Assembly (NCBI GenBank): GCA_946223355.1
Contig: CAMIPB010000006.1
Location: 27,273 to 91,272, forward strand
Length of the DNA stretch: 64,000 nt
From: an uncultured Corynebacterium sp.
GTDB lineage: Bacteria; Actinomycetota; Actinomycetes; Mycobacteriales; Mycobacteriaceae
Direction of reading: 5' to 3'
Position numbers and translations under genes: made by a program. This document shows, in pieces, positions 41,417-51,235 of the stretch (its first letter is position 1; each line of letters opens with the position of its first letter). The notes under the pieces are model-generated. The model was not told the origin of the DNA, ran no database searches, and saw only the letters and a program-made list of their open reading frames with translations.

Positions 41417-43179
41417 AACGACTACTGCTCGCGTTGAGTTTGCTCGTAGTCCCGGTCGCGCACGCGGAAACCGGAGACGTGGAGTTTTCGGCTGTGGCAC
41501 AAGATGTCCATGTCAAAGACTCCGTTTCGATGAATTTTTCCGTGCGCAATGAATCAGATTCTCCGATAGAAAACGTGCAGATTACTGCCCGGCGCGGGGA
41601 TCCGGTCACCGATGCGGCAGGCCTGGAAGAATATCTGGTTTCTGGTGCGTTTCCGTATTACGGCAAGCAGGAGTTTTTGGATCCGCTGCAACCGGGGGAG
41701 TCGCGGGAGGTTTCGGTTGAGGTTCCCATGGAGGTTGCTCCCGGCTCGTTGGCTATCGACGAACCGGGAACGTATCCGTTGCTGTTTACGTTGACAGGCA
41801 CCCGCATGGGAGAGCCAGTCAAACTGGCGCAAGAAACACAGGTTATTTCTGTGGGGCGGGATAAGAAACAAAAGAAGAACGATCTCACTGTGCTCTTTCC
41901 GATTTCGGAAAAAGTGAATATCACTCCCGGCGAGACTGGTGCGGATGACCTGCAGCTTATGGATGAGTCACTGGCCAAGTCTTTGAGCGACGGGGGTCGA
42001 GTCGATGAGATGTTGGATAGCTACTTGGCACATGATCTGCGCGGAGCGGGGTGCGTGGCTATCGATCCGGCGCTTCTCGACGCCGCGGAGCGCATGACCA
42101 AGGGTTATGTTGTGGGAGAGGAGCGCCCAGAGATCGTCGATAAGCCGAAACGTTTGCGTGACTCGTGGTTTGAAAAGAAGGACGACGTTGAGCTGAAGGA
42201 GGGCACGGGCTCTGATTCAGCCAAGGCTTTTTTAGACAAGCTTGGAGCTGTGGACTGTATTTTTTCTACCCCGTGGGCCAATGTAGACCCGGCGCGGGTG
42301 GAGGCCGTGGGTAACAAGTGGCTGACGCATGAGGCAGTAGGCCGGGGAACGGACACTATTTCTCGGGTTTTGGGCAAGACGGCTGCGACGTCGCAAGTTC
42401 TTTCACCACGGGAGAGTGCGCTAACTCGCGTGCTGCGTTCTCATCCTGCCGCACTAAATATGGCGGTAAATGCTAATGACGTGACAGCTGTAGTAAGTAC
42501 CCCCGAAGCATTGGATGCCGCGGAGCAAGCACTGGAATTTCACAACCCTCGCAGCGTGAGCAAGGTATCACTGCCGAGTTATGAGGCGGAGACTTTCCCG
42601 GGCATCGAGGATGTGCGTAAGAGAATAGATTCCATTGATGAGCTAACTGGGATTATGGATAATGATCCGAATATCACCATGACCAGGTATGGGTACACCA
42701 TGCCGATGCGCCGGGAGGTTCTTTCTGCAATGAGTGAGCCGACGGTGGATGTAGGTTCAGGCAAGAGGATTGAGGATCTGCGTCGGTCTGTGGCGTTGAT
42801 TCCACCGGGCAATGTATTTACTCGGGTGTCGGAATCTTCGCCTTTGGTGGTCGTGGCTGAAAATGGTTTGCCGCTTCCAGTCAACGCGCACATTGGTTAT
42901 ACCGCTCCTGAAGGCACCAAGCTTTCATCACCAGATATGTTGCGCATTCCCGCCCGCGGCTCTATTACGGCGGAGCTGACCACAAAAATGCCGAAAGATC
43001 ATGACAGGGTGGAGCTTGAAATGTGGTTGGCAAGTCCCGACGGGTCTGCTATTTCCCAGCCCGTGAGTATTGCTGTGCAAACCCGCGCCGGTATCGTGGG
43101 GATTTCCACCTTTATCGCTTTGTCCGCACTGGCGGCCGTTATCGCCTTGATAGTCAGAAGAAAAAGAAGTAATTCATGA
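41413..43179 (+). CDS. Secreted/membrane protein, DUF6049 (Rv3909-like)
   Basis: 588-aa exported protein with an N-terminal signal (KRLLLALSLLVVPVAHA; GTG start) and one C-terminal membrane helix (GIVGISTFIALSALAAVIALIV) followed by RRKRSNS, so most of it faces outside. The first part (about 20-150) looks like an Ig-type beta domain with NESDSPIENVQITARR. The gene sits between the NUDIX gene and murJ with four-base overlaps on both sides, as in mycobacteria, suggesting a role in envelope assembly with MurJ. Function is not established. Confidence 0.85.
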   Translation: MKRLLLALSLLVVPVAHAETGDVEFSAVAQDVHVKDSVSMNFSVRNESDSPIENVQITARRGDPVTDAAGLEEYLVSGAFPYYGKQEFLDPLQPGESREVSVEVPMEVAPGSLAIDEPGTYPLLFTLTGTRMGEPVKLAQETQVISVGRDKKQKKNDLTVLFPISEKVNITPGETGADDLQLMDESLAKSLSDGGRVDEMLDSYLAHDLRGAGCVAIDPALLDAAERMTKGYVVGEERPEIVDKPKRLRDSWFEKKDDVELKEGTGSDSAKAFLDKLGAVDCIFSTPWANVDPARVEAVGNKWLTHEAVGRGTDTISRVLGKTAATSQVLSPRESALTRVLRSHPAALNMAVNANDVTAVVSTPEALDAAEQALEFHNPRSVSKVSLPSYEAETFPGIEDVRKRIDSIDELTGIMDNDPNITMTRYGYTMPMRREVLSAMSEPTVDVGSGKRIEDLRRSVALIPPGNVFTRVSESSPLVVVAENGLPLPVNAHIGYTAPEGTKLSSPDMLRIPARGSITAELTTKMPKDHDRVELEMWLASPDGSAISQPVSIAVQTRAGIVGISTFIALSALAAVIALIVRRKRSNS

Positions 43180-46100
43180 CAACTAGGAACAGAATCGTTC
43201 AGCCGTCTCCGCCCGCTCCGGTGGTTGCACCTCGAGTCGTTGAACCTCACCCAGAACCTGTCGAGGATAAATCGGCTCTCATGGGTGCCAATGCGCCTGT
43301 GGAGACTGAGTCCAATGAATCGGTGATTCGTTCTACCGGCTCCATGGCTGTGGCAACACTCGTATCGCGCATCACTGGTTTCTTGCGTACAGCCATGATT
43401 GGCGCGACGCTGGGTCCGGCGATTTCTTCTGCCTTCAACGTGGCCAACCAGTTGCCTAACCTCATTACCGAGATTGTTTTGGGCGCTGTGCTGACCTCCT
43501 TGGTTGTGCCGGTGTTGGTACGTGCCGAGCGTGAGGATCCGGACCGGGGCGCGGCATTTGTGCGCCGGTTGTTTACCCTGGCGCTGACGCTGCTGGTGAT
43601 TATTACGGTGACGTCGGTGTTTTGTGCTCCGTTGTTGACGGACCTCATGCTGAATAAGGACAAGAGTGAGGTCAACACGTTCCAAACCACGTCGTTTGCG
43701 ATCTTGTTGCTTCCGCAGATTTTCTTCTATGGAATGTTTGCATTGTTCCAAGCGGTGTTGAACACGAAGGGAATATTCAAGCCTTCTGCCTGGGCGCCGG
43801 TGGCTAATAACATCATCGCGATTGCCACCTTGTTGTTGTACTGGACGTTGCCTGGTTCGCTTAATCCGGTGGCACCTACTCCGGTCACGGACAGGCATGT
43901 TCTTTTGCTGGGTATTGGTACTACCCTGGGCGTGGTTTTGCAGTGCGGTATTTTGCTTCCGCACTTGCGCAAGGCAGGCATCGATCTTCGCCCCCTGTGG
44001 GGCATTGATGACCGCTTGAAGCAGTTTGGCGGGATGGCGTTGGCGATTGTCGCCTACGTGGCTATCTCGCAAGCTGGTTACATTATCACTACTCGTGTGG
44101 CGGCGGAGGCTTCTGAAGCTGCGCCGAATATCTACCAACAAGCCTGGCTCTTGCTCCAGATGCCCTACGGCATTATTGGCGTGACGTTGTTGACAGCAAT
44201 TATGCCGCGTTTGTCCCGCAATGCAGCCGCTGGCGATGATCAGGCGGTGGTCCGGGACCTAGGGTTGGGTACCAAGCTGACGTTTATTGCGTTGATTCCA
44301 ATAGTGATTTTCATGACTGGATTTGGCCAATCCATTGCTATCGCGTTGTACCAGTACGGGGCATTTGACCGTGATGCGGCCTCCACGCTGGGTTATACCG
44401 TCAGCTTCTCCTCGTTTACATTGTTGCCTTATGCGTTGGTATTGCTCCACCTGCGTGTGTTCTACGCACGTGAGGAGGCCTGGACTCCGACGTTTATTAT
44501 CGCTGGAATCACCACAACGAAGATTGTGCTTTCCCTGCTGACACCGGTTATCGCTAGCTCGCGAGAATCAGTGGTAACGCTGCTGGGTGCAGCAAATGGT
44601 TTTGGCTTTGTGGCCGGCGCTGTGATCGGTGGATTTTTATTGCGCCGCAAGCTGGGCAATTTGGGCGGCCGTTCAGTTTTGCGTACTTCTATGTGGGCGG
44701 GCGCGGCTGGTTTATTAGGTCTGGCTGTGGCCTTGTTTGTGCAGTATCTCACTAATATTTGGTTGCATCCAGATTCCGCCTCCATCCTCATCTTGCTGCA
44801 AGTGTTGCTGTGCGGCGTAGTTTTTGTTGTGGTCACGGGCATTGTTTTGAGCTTTTCCAAGTTGCCAGAGGTACAGAACTTGGGCCGTGCGATGTCTCGA
44901 GTACCGGGTGTGGGCCGGTTTATCCGCCCAGATGACGCCTCCGCTATTGAGGTGGAAGCTCCAGATGCTCAAGAAATTTCTGCACAAATGCAGGCGCAGG
45001 ATCCATTCAACGCTTCCCCGATTCCTCCTCCGATGTCTGCTGGCGTAGTGCGCGGTCCGCGTTTGGTTCCGGGCGCTCCGGTTTCCGACGGTCGCTTCCG
45101 CCTACTGCGTGACCATGGCTCAATCCCTGGTGCCCAGCTGTGGCAGGCTCGAGAGCAATCCACGGGCAGGGAAGTAGCGCTGACGTTTGTGACAACGACA
45201 TCGCAGGCGCCGATCGCTCCCGCAACTCCTGCCGTGGCGGCGCGTCGTTCTGCGGAGGTCTCCCGTAAAACCCGCAAGCTGAGTGAGCTCAACCTGGATT
45301 CTGTGGCAGACAATATTGAGATCTTGTCTTATCGATCCGGCTGCCTGGTCGTGGCTGATTGGGTCGAAGGCTCCTCGCTGCCGCAGGTAGCGGAGTCAGA
45401 CAACCTGGATCCGTATGCAGTTGCCCACGCCCTGCAGCCTTTGGTGGAAGATGCACATACTGCACATGAAGCAGGCCTGGCGCTGGGGCTGGATAACCGT
45501 AATCAGATCCGCATTTCTACCGCAGGCAAGGCGGTGCTGGCATTCCCAGCTGTTCTGACCGAGACGGACGCAGAATCAGACCGGGATGCTATCAACGCAG
45601 CGATCACGCTACTGGTGACGTCCACGGATCCCACGCCGAGTGAGCTGCGTGCAATTTCTGAAAGTGATGCGGAATTGCCTGAGATTGCCTCACGATTAAA
45701 GGCTTTTGCTCCAGATAATGAAGCGTTGGCTATTGAAGAAGAGGAGGAAATCGAGGTCGAGCACACTGAGGCAGGCTTTGGTAGCCGCGGTTATTCCAGT
45801 TCCGGTGTTCTTGCAATTGGTGCGACCGCAATTGCTTTGGTTGTTTTGGTTGCTGGCGTAACTGCCTGGATGATTTCAGAGTTTGGCACTCAGACTGAGC
45901 AAAAACCGATTACTCCGGAGTCAATCCAAGGTTCTCAAGAAAAGGTTGCTGAGGCTTTGCCAGTCATGCTGGAGAGGAAGGAGGCGACATTGTTGCCTTC
46001 GGGGGCGTCGGCAAGCGATGTCATTGATGGTGAGCTGGCGACGGTGCAGGAAGTGACTGAAGAGTCAATCGCGGTACGCGTAGAGGAGCCTACTGCGCTA

Positions 46101-46334
46101 CGCCATGTACTTATTACATCGAATATCGGCGGCGCCACGTTTGAAATCCGCGGATTGGATGGTTCAACCCCATCAACCTTGCTCGCGGAGGGTGATTTGC
46201 ATAAGGCAGCGAACAATATTGAGCTCGAGGAACTAGACCGAGAATTTGATGGCATTGTGGTTCGGTTTAGTAATTTGCCAGAGAAGCGAGACGTGATGAT
46301 TTCGGAGATTGAGCTTACGGGATTGCCGAAGTAG
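43176..46334 (+). CDS. murJ: Lipid II flippase MurJ with pseudokinase extension
   Basis: 1052-aa membrane protein. Residues about 50-570 form the 14-helix MurJ core that flips lipid II (SMAVATLVSRITGFLRTAMIGATLG, NLITEIVLGAVLTSLVVPVLV, PYGIIGVTLLTAIMPRLSR). Residues about 630-860 resemble a protein kinase fold but lack the HRD catalytic loop and DFG, so it is a pseudokinase as in mycobacterial MviN. A single helix at about 875-897 leads to an extracytoplasmic domain that ends the protein. In mycobacteria phosphorylation of this region recruits FhaA; the same may apply here. Confidence 0.93.
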   Translation: MTTRNRIVQPSPPAPVVAPRVVEPHPEPVEDKSALMGANAPVETESNESVIRSTGSMAVATLVSRITGFLRTAMIGATLGPAISSAFNVANQLPNLITEIVLGAVLTSLVVPVLVRAEREDPDRGAAFVRRLFTLALTLLVIITVTSVFCAPLLTDLMLNKDKSEVNTFQTTSFAILLLPQIFFYGMFALFQAVLNTKGIFKPSAWAPVANNIIAIATLLLYWTLPGSLNPVAPTPVTDRHVLLLGIGTTLGVVLQCGILLPHLRKAGIDLRPLWGIDDRLKQFGGMALAIVAYVAISQAGYIITTRVAAEASEAAPNIYQQAWLLLQMPYGIIGVTLLTAIMPRLSRNAAAGDDQAVVRDLGLGTKLTFIALIPIVIFMTGFGQSIAIALYQYGAFDRDAASTLGYTVSFSSFTLLPYALVLLHLRVFYAREEAWTPTFIIAGITTTKIVLSLLTPVIASSRESVVTLLGAANGFGFVAGAVIGGFLLRRKLGNLGGRSVLRTSMWAGAAGLLGLAVALFVQYLTNIWLHPDSASILILLQVLLCGVVFVVVTGIVLSFSKLPEVQNLGRAMSRVPGVGRFIRPDDASAIEVEAPDAQEISAQMQAQDPFNASPIPPPMSAGVVRGPRLVPGAPVSDGRFRLLRDHGSIPGAQLWQAREQSTGREVALTFVTTTSQAPIAPATPAVAARRSAEVSRKTRKLSELNLDSVADNIEILSYRSGCLVVADWVEGSSLPQVAESDNLDPYAVAHALQPLVEDAHTAHEAGLALGLDNRNQIRISTAGKAVLAFPAVLTETDAESDRDAINAAITLLVTSTDPTPSELRAISESDAELPEIASRLKAFAPDNEALAIEEEEEIEVEHTEAGFGSRGYSSSGVLAIGATAIALVVLVAGVTAWMISEFGTQTEQKPITPESIQGSQEKVAEALPVMLERKEATLLPSGASASDVIDGELATVQEVTEESIAVRVEEPTALRHVLITSNIGGATFEIRGLDGSTPSTLLAEGDLHKAANNIELEELDREFDGIVVRFSNLPEKRDVMISEIELTGLPK

Positions 46335-46350
46335 CTAAGGGGAGTATAAT
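46323..46350 (+). promoter_or_regulatory. Promoter of the yceI-like gene
   Basis: TTGCCG (46323-46328) and a perfect TATAAT (46345-46350) are separated by 16 bp. The -35 overlaps the last codons of murJ. A start is expected about 50 bases before the ATG of the YceI-like gene. Confidence 0.65.
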
Positions 46351-46405
46351 CATAGGTGACACGTCAACAAACTGGCGTGAAAATACTACCTAACAGGAGA
46401 TATTC

Positions 46406-46918
46406 ATGATTAACGGAACCTTTACCCTTGACCCAACCCACACCACCATCGGCTTTATTGTGCGCCACGCAATGGTGACCAAGGTGCGCGGCCAGTTCAA
46501 TGACTTCGAGTCCACCATTAATGGCGATTCCGTTTCTGCCACTATTAAGACCGCATCCATTGATACCAACAATGCAGAACGTGACGCACACGTAAAGGGC
46601 GAGGACTTCTTTAACGTTGAGCAGTTCCCAGAGATGACCTTTAAATCCACGTCCTTTGATGTCGATGACAATGGCAATGGCACCGTGACCGGCGATCTGA
46701 CCATTAAGGGCATTACCAAGCCAGTAACCCTAGACGTAGAAACTGAAGGAACTGCCGAAGATCCATTTGGCAACCTACGTTTGGGCTTTGAAGCAAAAAC
46801 CAAAATCAACCGGACCGACTTTGGCATTGACTTTAACGCACCGCTTAATACCGGTGGGGTCATGCTTTCTGATGAAATCAAGATCGAGATTGACGGATCT
46901 GCCATCAAGCAGGCTTAA
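46406..46918 (+). CDS. YceI family protein
   Basis: 170-aa lipocalin-like protein. Family features are FTLDPTHTTIGFIVRHAMVTKVRGQFNDFE at the start, DTNNAERDAHVKGEDFFNVEQFPEMTFKST, GDLTIKGITKPVTLDVE and a closing KIEIDGSAIK. YceI proteins bind isoprenoid-type lipids in a beta-barrel. No signal peptide is present, so it is cytosolic here. AGGAG precedes the ATG, and it has its own strong promoter. Role uncertain. Confidence 0.93.
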   Translation: MINGTFTLDPTHTTIGFIVRHAMVTKVRGQFNDFESTINGDSVSATIKTASIDTNNAERDAHVKGEDFFNVEQFPEMTFKSTSFDVDDNGNGTVTGDLTIKGITKPVTLDVETEGTAEDPFGNLRLGFEAKTKINRTDFGIDFNAPLNTGGVMLSDEIKIEIDGSAIKQA

Positions 46919-46938
46919 CTCGTAATACCCTTGAGGTC

Positions 46939-49269
46939 ATGAATTTGACCCATACCGAAGCGACACAGCGCACCAATGCTGTGTCGCTTTCTTCCTATCA
47001 CCTGCACTTTGATTTCACTGATGCGAAAACGTCACCTACGTTTCCGGTAACAACCACCATCAGGTTCCGCAGTTCTACTCCGGAAACCTTCCTGGATTAC
47101 CTCGGGCCAAAGGTCACCTCAATGTCCATGGATGGTGAGCATATCGACGGCCGCATTATCCTCTCTGATCTGCCAGTAAACGAAGACATCGAGCTGGTCA
47201 TTAAGTCTGAGTCTGAGTATTCCCGCACGGGCCAGGGCATGCACCGGTTTGTTGACTCCGCAGATGGGGAAACCTACCTCTACTCGCACTTGGAGCCGTC
47301 GGATGCCCGACGCGTGTTCCCATGCTTTGACCAACCGGATCTAAAGGCAAAATTTTCCGTTGAGATGGACGTTCCGGAAGGATGGGTGCGCTTGAGCAAC
47401 CGTCCACTAGGGGAGGAAACCGAACTCCTCTCGACGTACCTGACGTCGTTTGCAGCTGGCCCTTATGTAGGGGTTTTTGACCGCTGGCGCGACGTTGACT
47501 TGGGCGCATGGGCACGTAAGTCCATGGCGCAGTACGTGGATAAGGAGATCCTAGAAATCACCAAACAGGGCTTGGAGTTTTTCGACGCCGCCTATGGTTT
47601 CCCGTACCCGTGGGGCAAGTATGACTCAATCTTCGTGCCGGAATACAACCTAGGCGCAATGGAAAACCCAGGCCTGGTGACGTTTACGGAGAAGTACTTA
47701 TTTCGCTCCAAGGCCACGCGTGCGCAGCGTGCTGCACGAGTAAATACCATTCTCCACGAAATGAGCCACATGTGGTTCGGTGACTTGGTCACCCCGAAGT
47801 GGTGGGATGACCTGTGGCTGAAGGAATCTTTCGCGGAATTTATGGGCGCGGATTCTTCGGTGGAAGCAACTGAGTACGAAGAGGCCTGGGTGAATTTTGC
47901 AGGCAACCGTAAAAACTGGGCCTATATGCAGGATCAGTTGCCCACCACGCACCCAATTAAAGCGGAGATTCCGGACGTGGACGCCGCACGCCAAAACTTC
48001 GATGGCATCACCTATGCCAAGGGCGCGGCAGTGCTCAAGCAGCTGGTGCACTTCGTAGGCCGTGAAGAGTTCTACGCCGGCGCGCGGGACTACTTTAAAG
48101 CGCATGCGTTCTCCTCTGCCACCTTTGATGATTTGCTAGCTGCACTAAAGAATCACACAGATAGAGACCTGGATTCCTGGGCAGAATCCTGGCTGAAAAC
48201 CACCGGACCGGATACGCTCAGCGCACACGTAGACGGTGAAACACTTCGCATTGCTCCCACGCGACTTCCACACCGGATTGACGTAACGGTATATGACCAA
48301 GACTTTTCCGCGCATACCTATGACGTGGATGTCCACGAAGCAGTAGAGATCGAGATTGCCCAGCCATCACTGATCGTGCTTAACGACAATGACCACACCT
48401 ACGCCAAGGTCACCTTCGATGAGACCTCGTTGAAAACCCTCAAAGAAAAAATCTCTGAGCTTCCGGCACTCACCCGCGCTGTGGTGTGGACTGGCCTGTG
48501 GAACCAAACCCGCGATGGGGAGGTTCCTGCTGAGTTTTTCGTTGACACCGTGCTCAACCACGGCGGTAAAGAAACCAATGCAACGATTGCCACGCAAATC
48601 TTTGCCAACGCGCAATTCGCGGTACGTCACTACCTGTCCGAATCTGATTACGCAGACCGCGTATGGGAGCTGCTACGCGGTGCCGAGCCCGGCTCAGACA
48701 TGCAGCTTATTCTTGCCCGCGCCGCAATTAGCGCTGGTGGCGAAGAGAATCTGCGCGCAATGCTGGCAGGAGAGTACTCCGGACTCGTGGTAGATACCGA
48801 TCTGCGCTGGGGCATTCTTTCCCGCCTGGCCGCGCACGACGCGGTAGACATAGCGGAGCTGGATGCGGAACTGACGCTGGATAACACCCTGACCGGCAAG
48901 GCAGCGCATCTGGGCGCGGCCCACGCTTTCCCTAAGGCAGAAGTGAAAGCCCAGATCTTTGAGCAGGTACAGGTTCCGGGCAAGTACTCCAACGCGGAAC
49001 TTGATTCCCTGTTGGCTGCGTTCAATGCTCCAGACAGCGCACACTTGCGCAAGCAATTTGTCGCACCGTTTTTCCAGGTAGTGGAAAAGATCTGGAGCGA
49101 GCACCCCATTGAGATGGCCAACCGCATTGTCCGGGGGCTCTACCCTGAGACCCCAGAAACCGATGCGCTGACGAACAAGGTGTTGGAGCGGGAGATTCCA
49201 TCCGCGCTGCGCCGCGTACTACTAGAAGAACAGGATCATCTGCGCAGGACACTGCGCGTGGCCAAATAA
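46939..49269 (+). CDS. pepN: Aminopeptidase N (M1 family)
   Basis: 776-aa zinc metallopeptidase that removes N-terminal residues from peptides. The substrate-anchoring LGAMENPGLVTF and the zinc motif HEMSHMWFGDLV followed by the third ligand Glu in LWLKESFAEF are intact. The Tyr of the active site is probably in FDGITYAKGAAVLKQL. It is somewhat shorter than E. coli PepN, but usual for actinobacteria. It follows the YceI-like gene by 20 bases and may share its promoter. Confidence 0.95.
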   Translation: MNLTHTEATQRTNAVSLSSYHLHFDFTDAKTSPTFPVTTTIRFRSSTPETFLDYLGPKVTSMSMDGEHIDGRIILSDLPVNEDIELVIKSESEYSRTGQGMHRFVDSADGETYLYSHLEPSDARRVFPCFDQPDLKAKFSVEMDVPEGWVRLSNRPLGEETELLSTYLTSFAAGPYVGVFDRWRDVDLGAWARKSMAQYVDKEILEITKQGLEFFDAAYGFPYPWGKYDSIFVPEYNLGAMENPGLVTFTEKYLFRSKATRAQRAARVNTILHEMSHMWFGDLVTPKWWDDLWLKESFAEFMGADSSVEATEYEEAWVNFAGNRKNWAYMQDQLPTTHPIKAEIPDVDAARQNFDGITYAKGAAVLKQLVHFVGREEFYAGARDYFKAHAFSSATFDDLLAALKNHTDRDLDSWAESWLKTTGPDTLSAHVDGETLRIAPTRLPHRIDVTVYDQDFSAHTYDVDVHEAVEIEIAQPSLIVLNDNDHTYAKVTFDETSLKTLKEKISELPALTRAVVWTGLWNQTRDGEVPAEFFVDTVLNHGGKETNATIATQIFANAQFAVRHYLSESDYADRVWELLRGAEPGSDMQLILARAAISAGGEENLRAMLAGEYSGLVVDTDLRWGILSRLAAHDAVDIAELDAELTLDNTLTGKAAHLGAAHAFPKAEVKAQIFEQVQVPGKYSNAELDSLLAAFNAPDSAHLRKQFVAPFFQVVEKIWSEHPIEMANRIVRGLYPETPETDALTNKVLEREIPSALRRVLLEEQDHLRRTLRVAK

Positions 49270-49347
49270 AGTTCACCACGTCCCGCTGGAAAAGACACGC
49301 AGGCTCTAGTCAAATGAGTCCCGTAGCCACTTTTCCGGGGGGACTTG

Positions 49348-49878
49348 ATGAATACAGAAGACCAGGCATTAGTAGATCAATTTCTAGAAGGGGATACCAA
49401 GGCGTTTAGCGCGATCGTCGATAAGCATCGCGGGCGCTTGACCAAAGTCGCACGCCGTTACGCGCAAGACGACAACGAGGTGCAAGACATTGTCCAAGAT
49501 GCCTTGTTTAAGGCCTCCCGCAGGATGGATACCTTCCGTCATGAATCGACCCTCTCAACTTGGCTACATCGAATCGTCATGAACACTGGCTTTGACTACG
49601 TGGAAAAGTCCAAGCGCAATGAGGTGCTGACTTTTGACTCCATTGATGAAGAGCGCAACGCCAGCCTGAGCGTTGATCCGATGCCTACGGTGGAACACGC
49701 TCTGTATGTTGAGAAGGTGCTCGGTAAGCTCAGCGAGGACCACCGCCACGTTCTCATCTTGACGGAACTAGAAGGATATTCGGCTGTCGACGCAGCAAAA
49801 ATGCTGGGTGTGGCACCGGGGACCATAAAATCACGCAGGGCACGCGCTAAAGAGGCGTTGAAAACTGTGATTTCTTAA
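49348..49878 (+). CDS. sigM: ECF RNA polymerase sigma factor SigM
   Basis: 176-aa extracytoplasmic-function sigma factor. Region 2 (about 10-80) contains AIVDKHRGRLTKVARRYAQDDNEVQDIVQDALFKASRR; region 4 (about 120-175) contains LSEDHRHVLILTELEGYSAVDAAKMLGVAPGTIKSRRARAKEAL. The position next to trxB and trxA is the sigM position in Corynebacterium, where SigM controls disulfide-stress genes. A TTG precedes the ATG; the ATG follows a G-rich ribosome-binding site. No anti-sigma gene of the RsmA type lies between it and trxB. Confidence 0.93.
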   Translation: MNTEDQALVDQFLEGDTKAFSAIVDKHRGRLTKVARRYAQDDNEVQDIVQDALFKASRRMDTFRHESTLSTWLHRIVMNTGFDYVEKSKRNEVLTFDSIDEERNASLSVDPMPTVEHALYVEKVLGKLSEDHRHVLILTELEGYSAVDAAKMLGVAPGTIKSRRARAKEALKTVIS

Positions 49879-49933
49879 GACCGGGGTAGACTTTGGGCAT
49901 TGTAGAGAGTCCCCCTGTGTTTTAGGAGAAGTG

Positions 49934-50860
49934 ATGACCGTCCACGACGTAGCTATCGTCGGTTCCGGCCCAGCCGGCTACACCGCAGCGCTGTACGCAG
50001 CACGCGCAGAGCTCAACCCCATCGTGTTCGAGGGTTTTGAATACGGCGGAGAACTCATGAACACCACCGAAGTTGAGAACTTCCCTGGTTTCCAGAAGGG
50101 CATCATGGGCCCAGATCTCATGGAAGAAATGCGGGCCCAGGCAATCCGTTTTGGCGCTGACCTACGTATGGAAGAAGTAGATTCCATCGAGCTGGAAGGC
50201 GATGTTAAAAAGCTGCACGTAGGCGATGAAGTCTTCGAAGCGCGCACCGTAATCCTCGCCACCGGCGCGGCTCCTCGCCACCTAGGGATCCCGGGCGAGT
50301 CTGAGCTCACCGGCCGTGGCGTATCTACCTGCGCTACGTGCGACGGGTTCTTCTTCAAAGATCACCACATCGCCGTAGTTGGCGGCGGCGACTCTGCGAT
50401 GGAAGAGGCAACCTTCCTCACCAAGTTCGCGGAGACCGTGACTATTATTCACCGCTCGGAGAACTTCCGCGCGTCCAAGATCATGCTTGAGCGCGCACAG
50501 CAGAACGAGAAGATCCGCTGGGAGCTCAATAAGACTGTTGAGCGCGTTATTGACGTTGACGGCAAGGTAGGCGGCCTGGAACTCAAGGATGCCGTTACCG
50601 GTGAGACCTCCAGCTTGGATGTCACCGCAATGTTCGTGGCAATTGGCCATGACCCACGCTCTGGCTTCTTAAATGGCCAGCTCAAGCTGAACGACGCCGG
50701 CTACGTCGAGGTGGAGCAGCCTTCTACCCGCACCTCTATTCCAGGAGTGTTTGCATGCGGCGATCTAGTGGATGACCACTACCAACAAGCTATTACCGCG
50801 GCTGGTTCCGGCTGCCGCGCCGCAATCGACGCGGAACATTTCCTCGCAGATAATCGATAG
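49934..50860 (+). CDS. trxB: Thioredoxin reductase
   Basis: 308-aa flavoenzyme that passes electrons from NADPH to thioredoxin. FAD site GSGPAGYTAALYAAR at the start, redox-active CATC in STCATCDGFFF near residue 136, NADPH site VVGGGDSAMEEATFL and the closing FAD motif GVFACGDLVDDHYQQAITAAGSGC. AGGAGA precedes ATG 49934; a GTG three bases earlier is less well placed. It forms a unit with trxA, eight bases downstream. Confidence 0.97.
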   Translation: MTVHDVAIVGSGPAGYTAALYAARAELNPIVFEGFEYGGELMNTTEVENFPGFQKGIMGPDLMEEMRAQAIRFGADLRMEEVDSIELEGDVKKLHVGDEVFEARTVILATGAAPRHLGIPGESELTGRGVSTCATCDGFFFKDHHIAVVGGGDSAMEEATFLTKFAETVTIIHRSENFRASKIMLERAQQNEKIRWELNKTVERVIDVDGKVGGLELKDAVTGETSSLDVTAMFVAIGHDPRSGFLNGQLKLNDAGYVEVEQPSTRTSIPGVFACGDLVDDHYQQAITAAGSGCRAAIDAEHFLADNR

Positions 50861-50867
50861 GACAATC

Positions 50868-51191
50868 ATGAGCAATGTAGTAGATGTCACCACTGACACT
50901 TTCCGCAGCGTAGTAACCGATTCCGACAAAGTAGTTGTCGTAGACTTTTGGGCACCATGGTGTGGCCCGTGTAAGAAACTGTCCCCGCTATTAGAAGAGA
51001 TCGCCGGCGAACTCGGTGATGACGTGACAATTGCCAAGGTCAACGTGGATAACGAACGCACATTGGGCGCGATGTTCCAGATCATGTCCATTCCTACTGT
51101 GGCCATTTTTAAGGGCGGCAAGAAGGTTTCTGAATTTGTTGGACTTCGTTCCAAAACCGATATCATTTCAGAAATTCAGAAGCATAGTTAG
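50868..51191 (+). CDS. trxA: Thioredoxin
   Basis: 107-aa thiol-disulfide carrier with the canonical WCGPC active site (DFWAPWCGPCKKLSP) near residue 32 and the cis-Pro segment MSIPTVAIFKGG. A long upstream in-frame extension exists, but it lies within trxB. ATG 50868 after GATAGGACAATC gives the normal thioredoxin length. It is the reducing partner of the TrxB encoded just upstream. Confidence 0.97.
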   Translation: MSNVVDVTTDTFRSVVTDSDKVVVVDFWAPWCGPCKKLSPLLEEIAGELGDDVTIAKVNVDNERTLGAMFQIMSIPTVAIFKGGKKVSEFVGLRSKTDIISEIQKHS

Positions 51192-51235
51192 CTGCTAATG
51201 TGGTCAGTGTTAACCATCAGTACCGGAGGAGTACA

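Noticed and set aside
42999..44141. Minus-strand open frame of 380 codons opposite DUF6049 and murJ
   Set aside because: Arg/His/Gln-rich shadow translation, antisense to two conserved genes.
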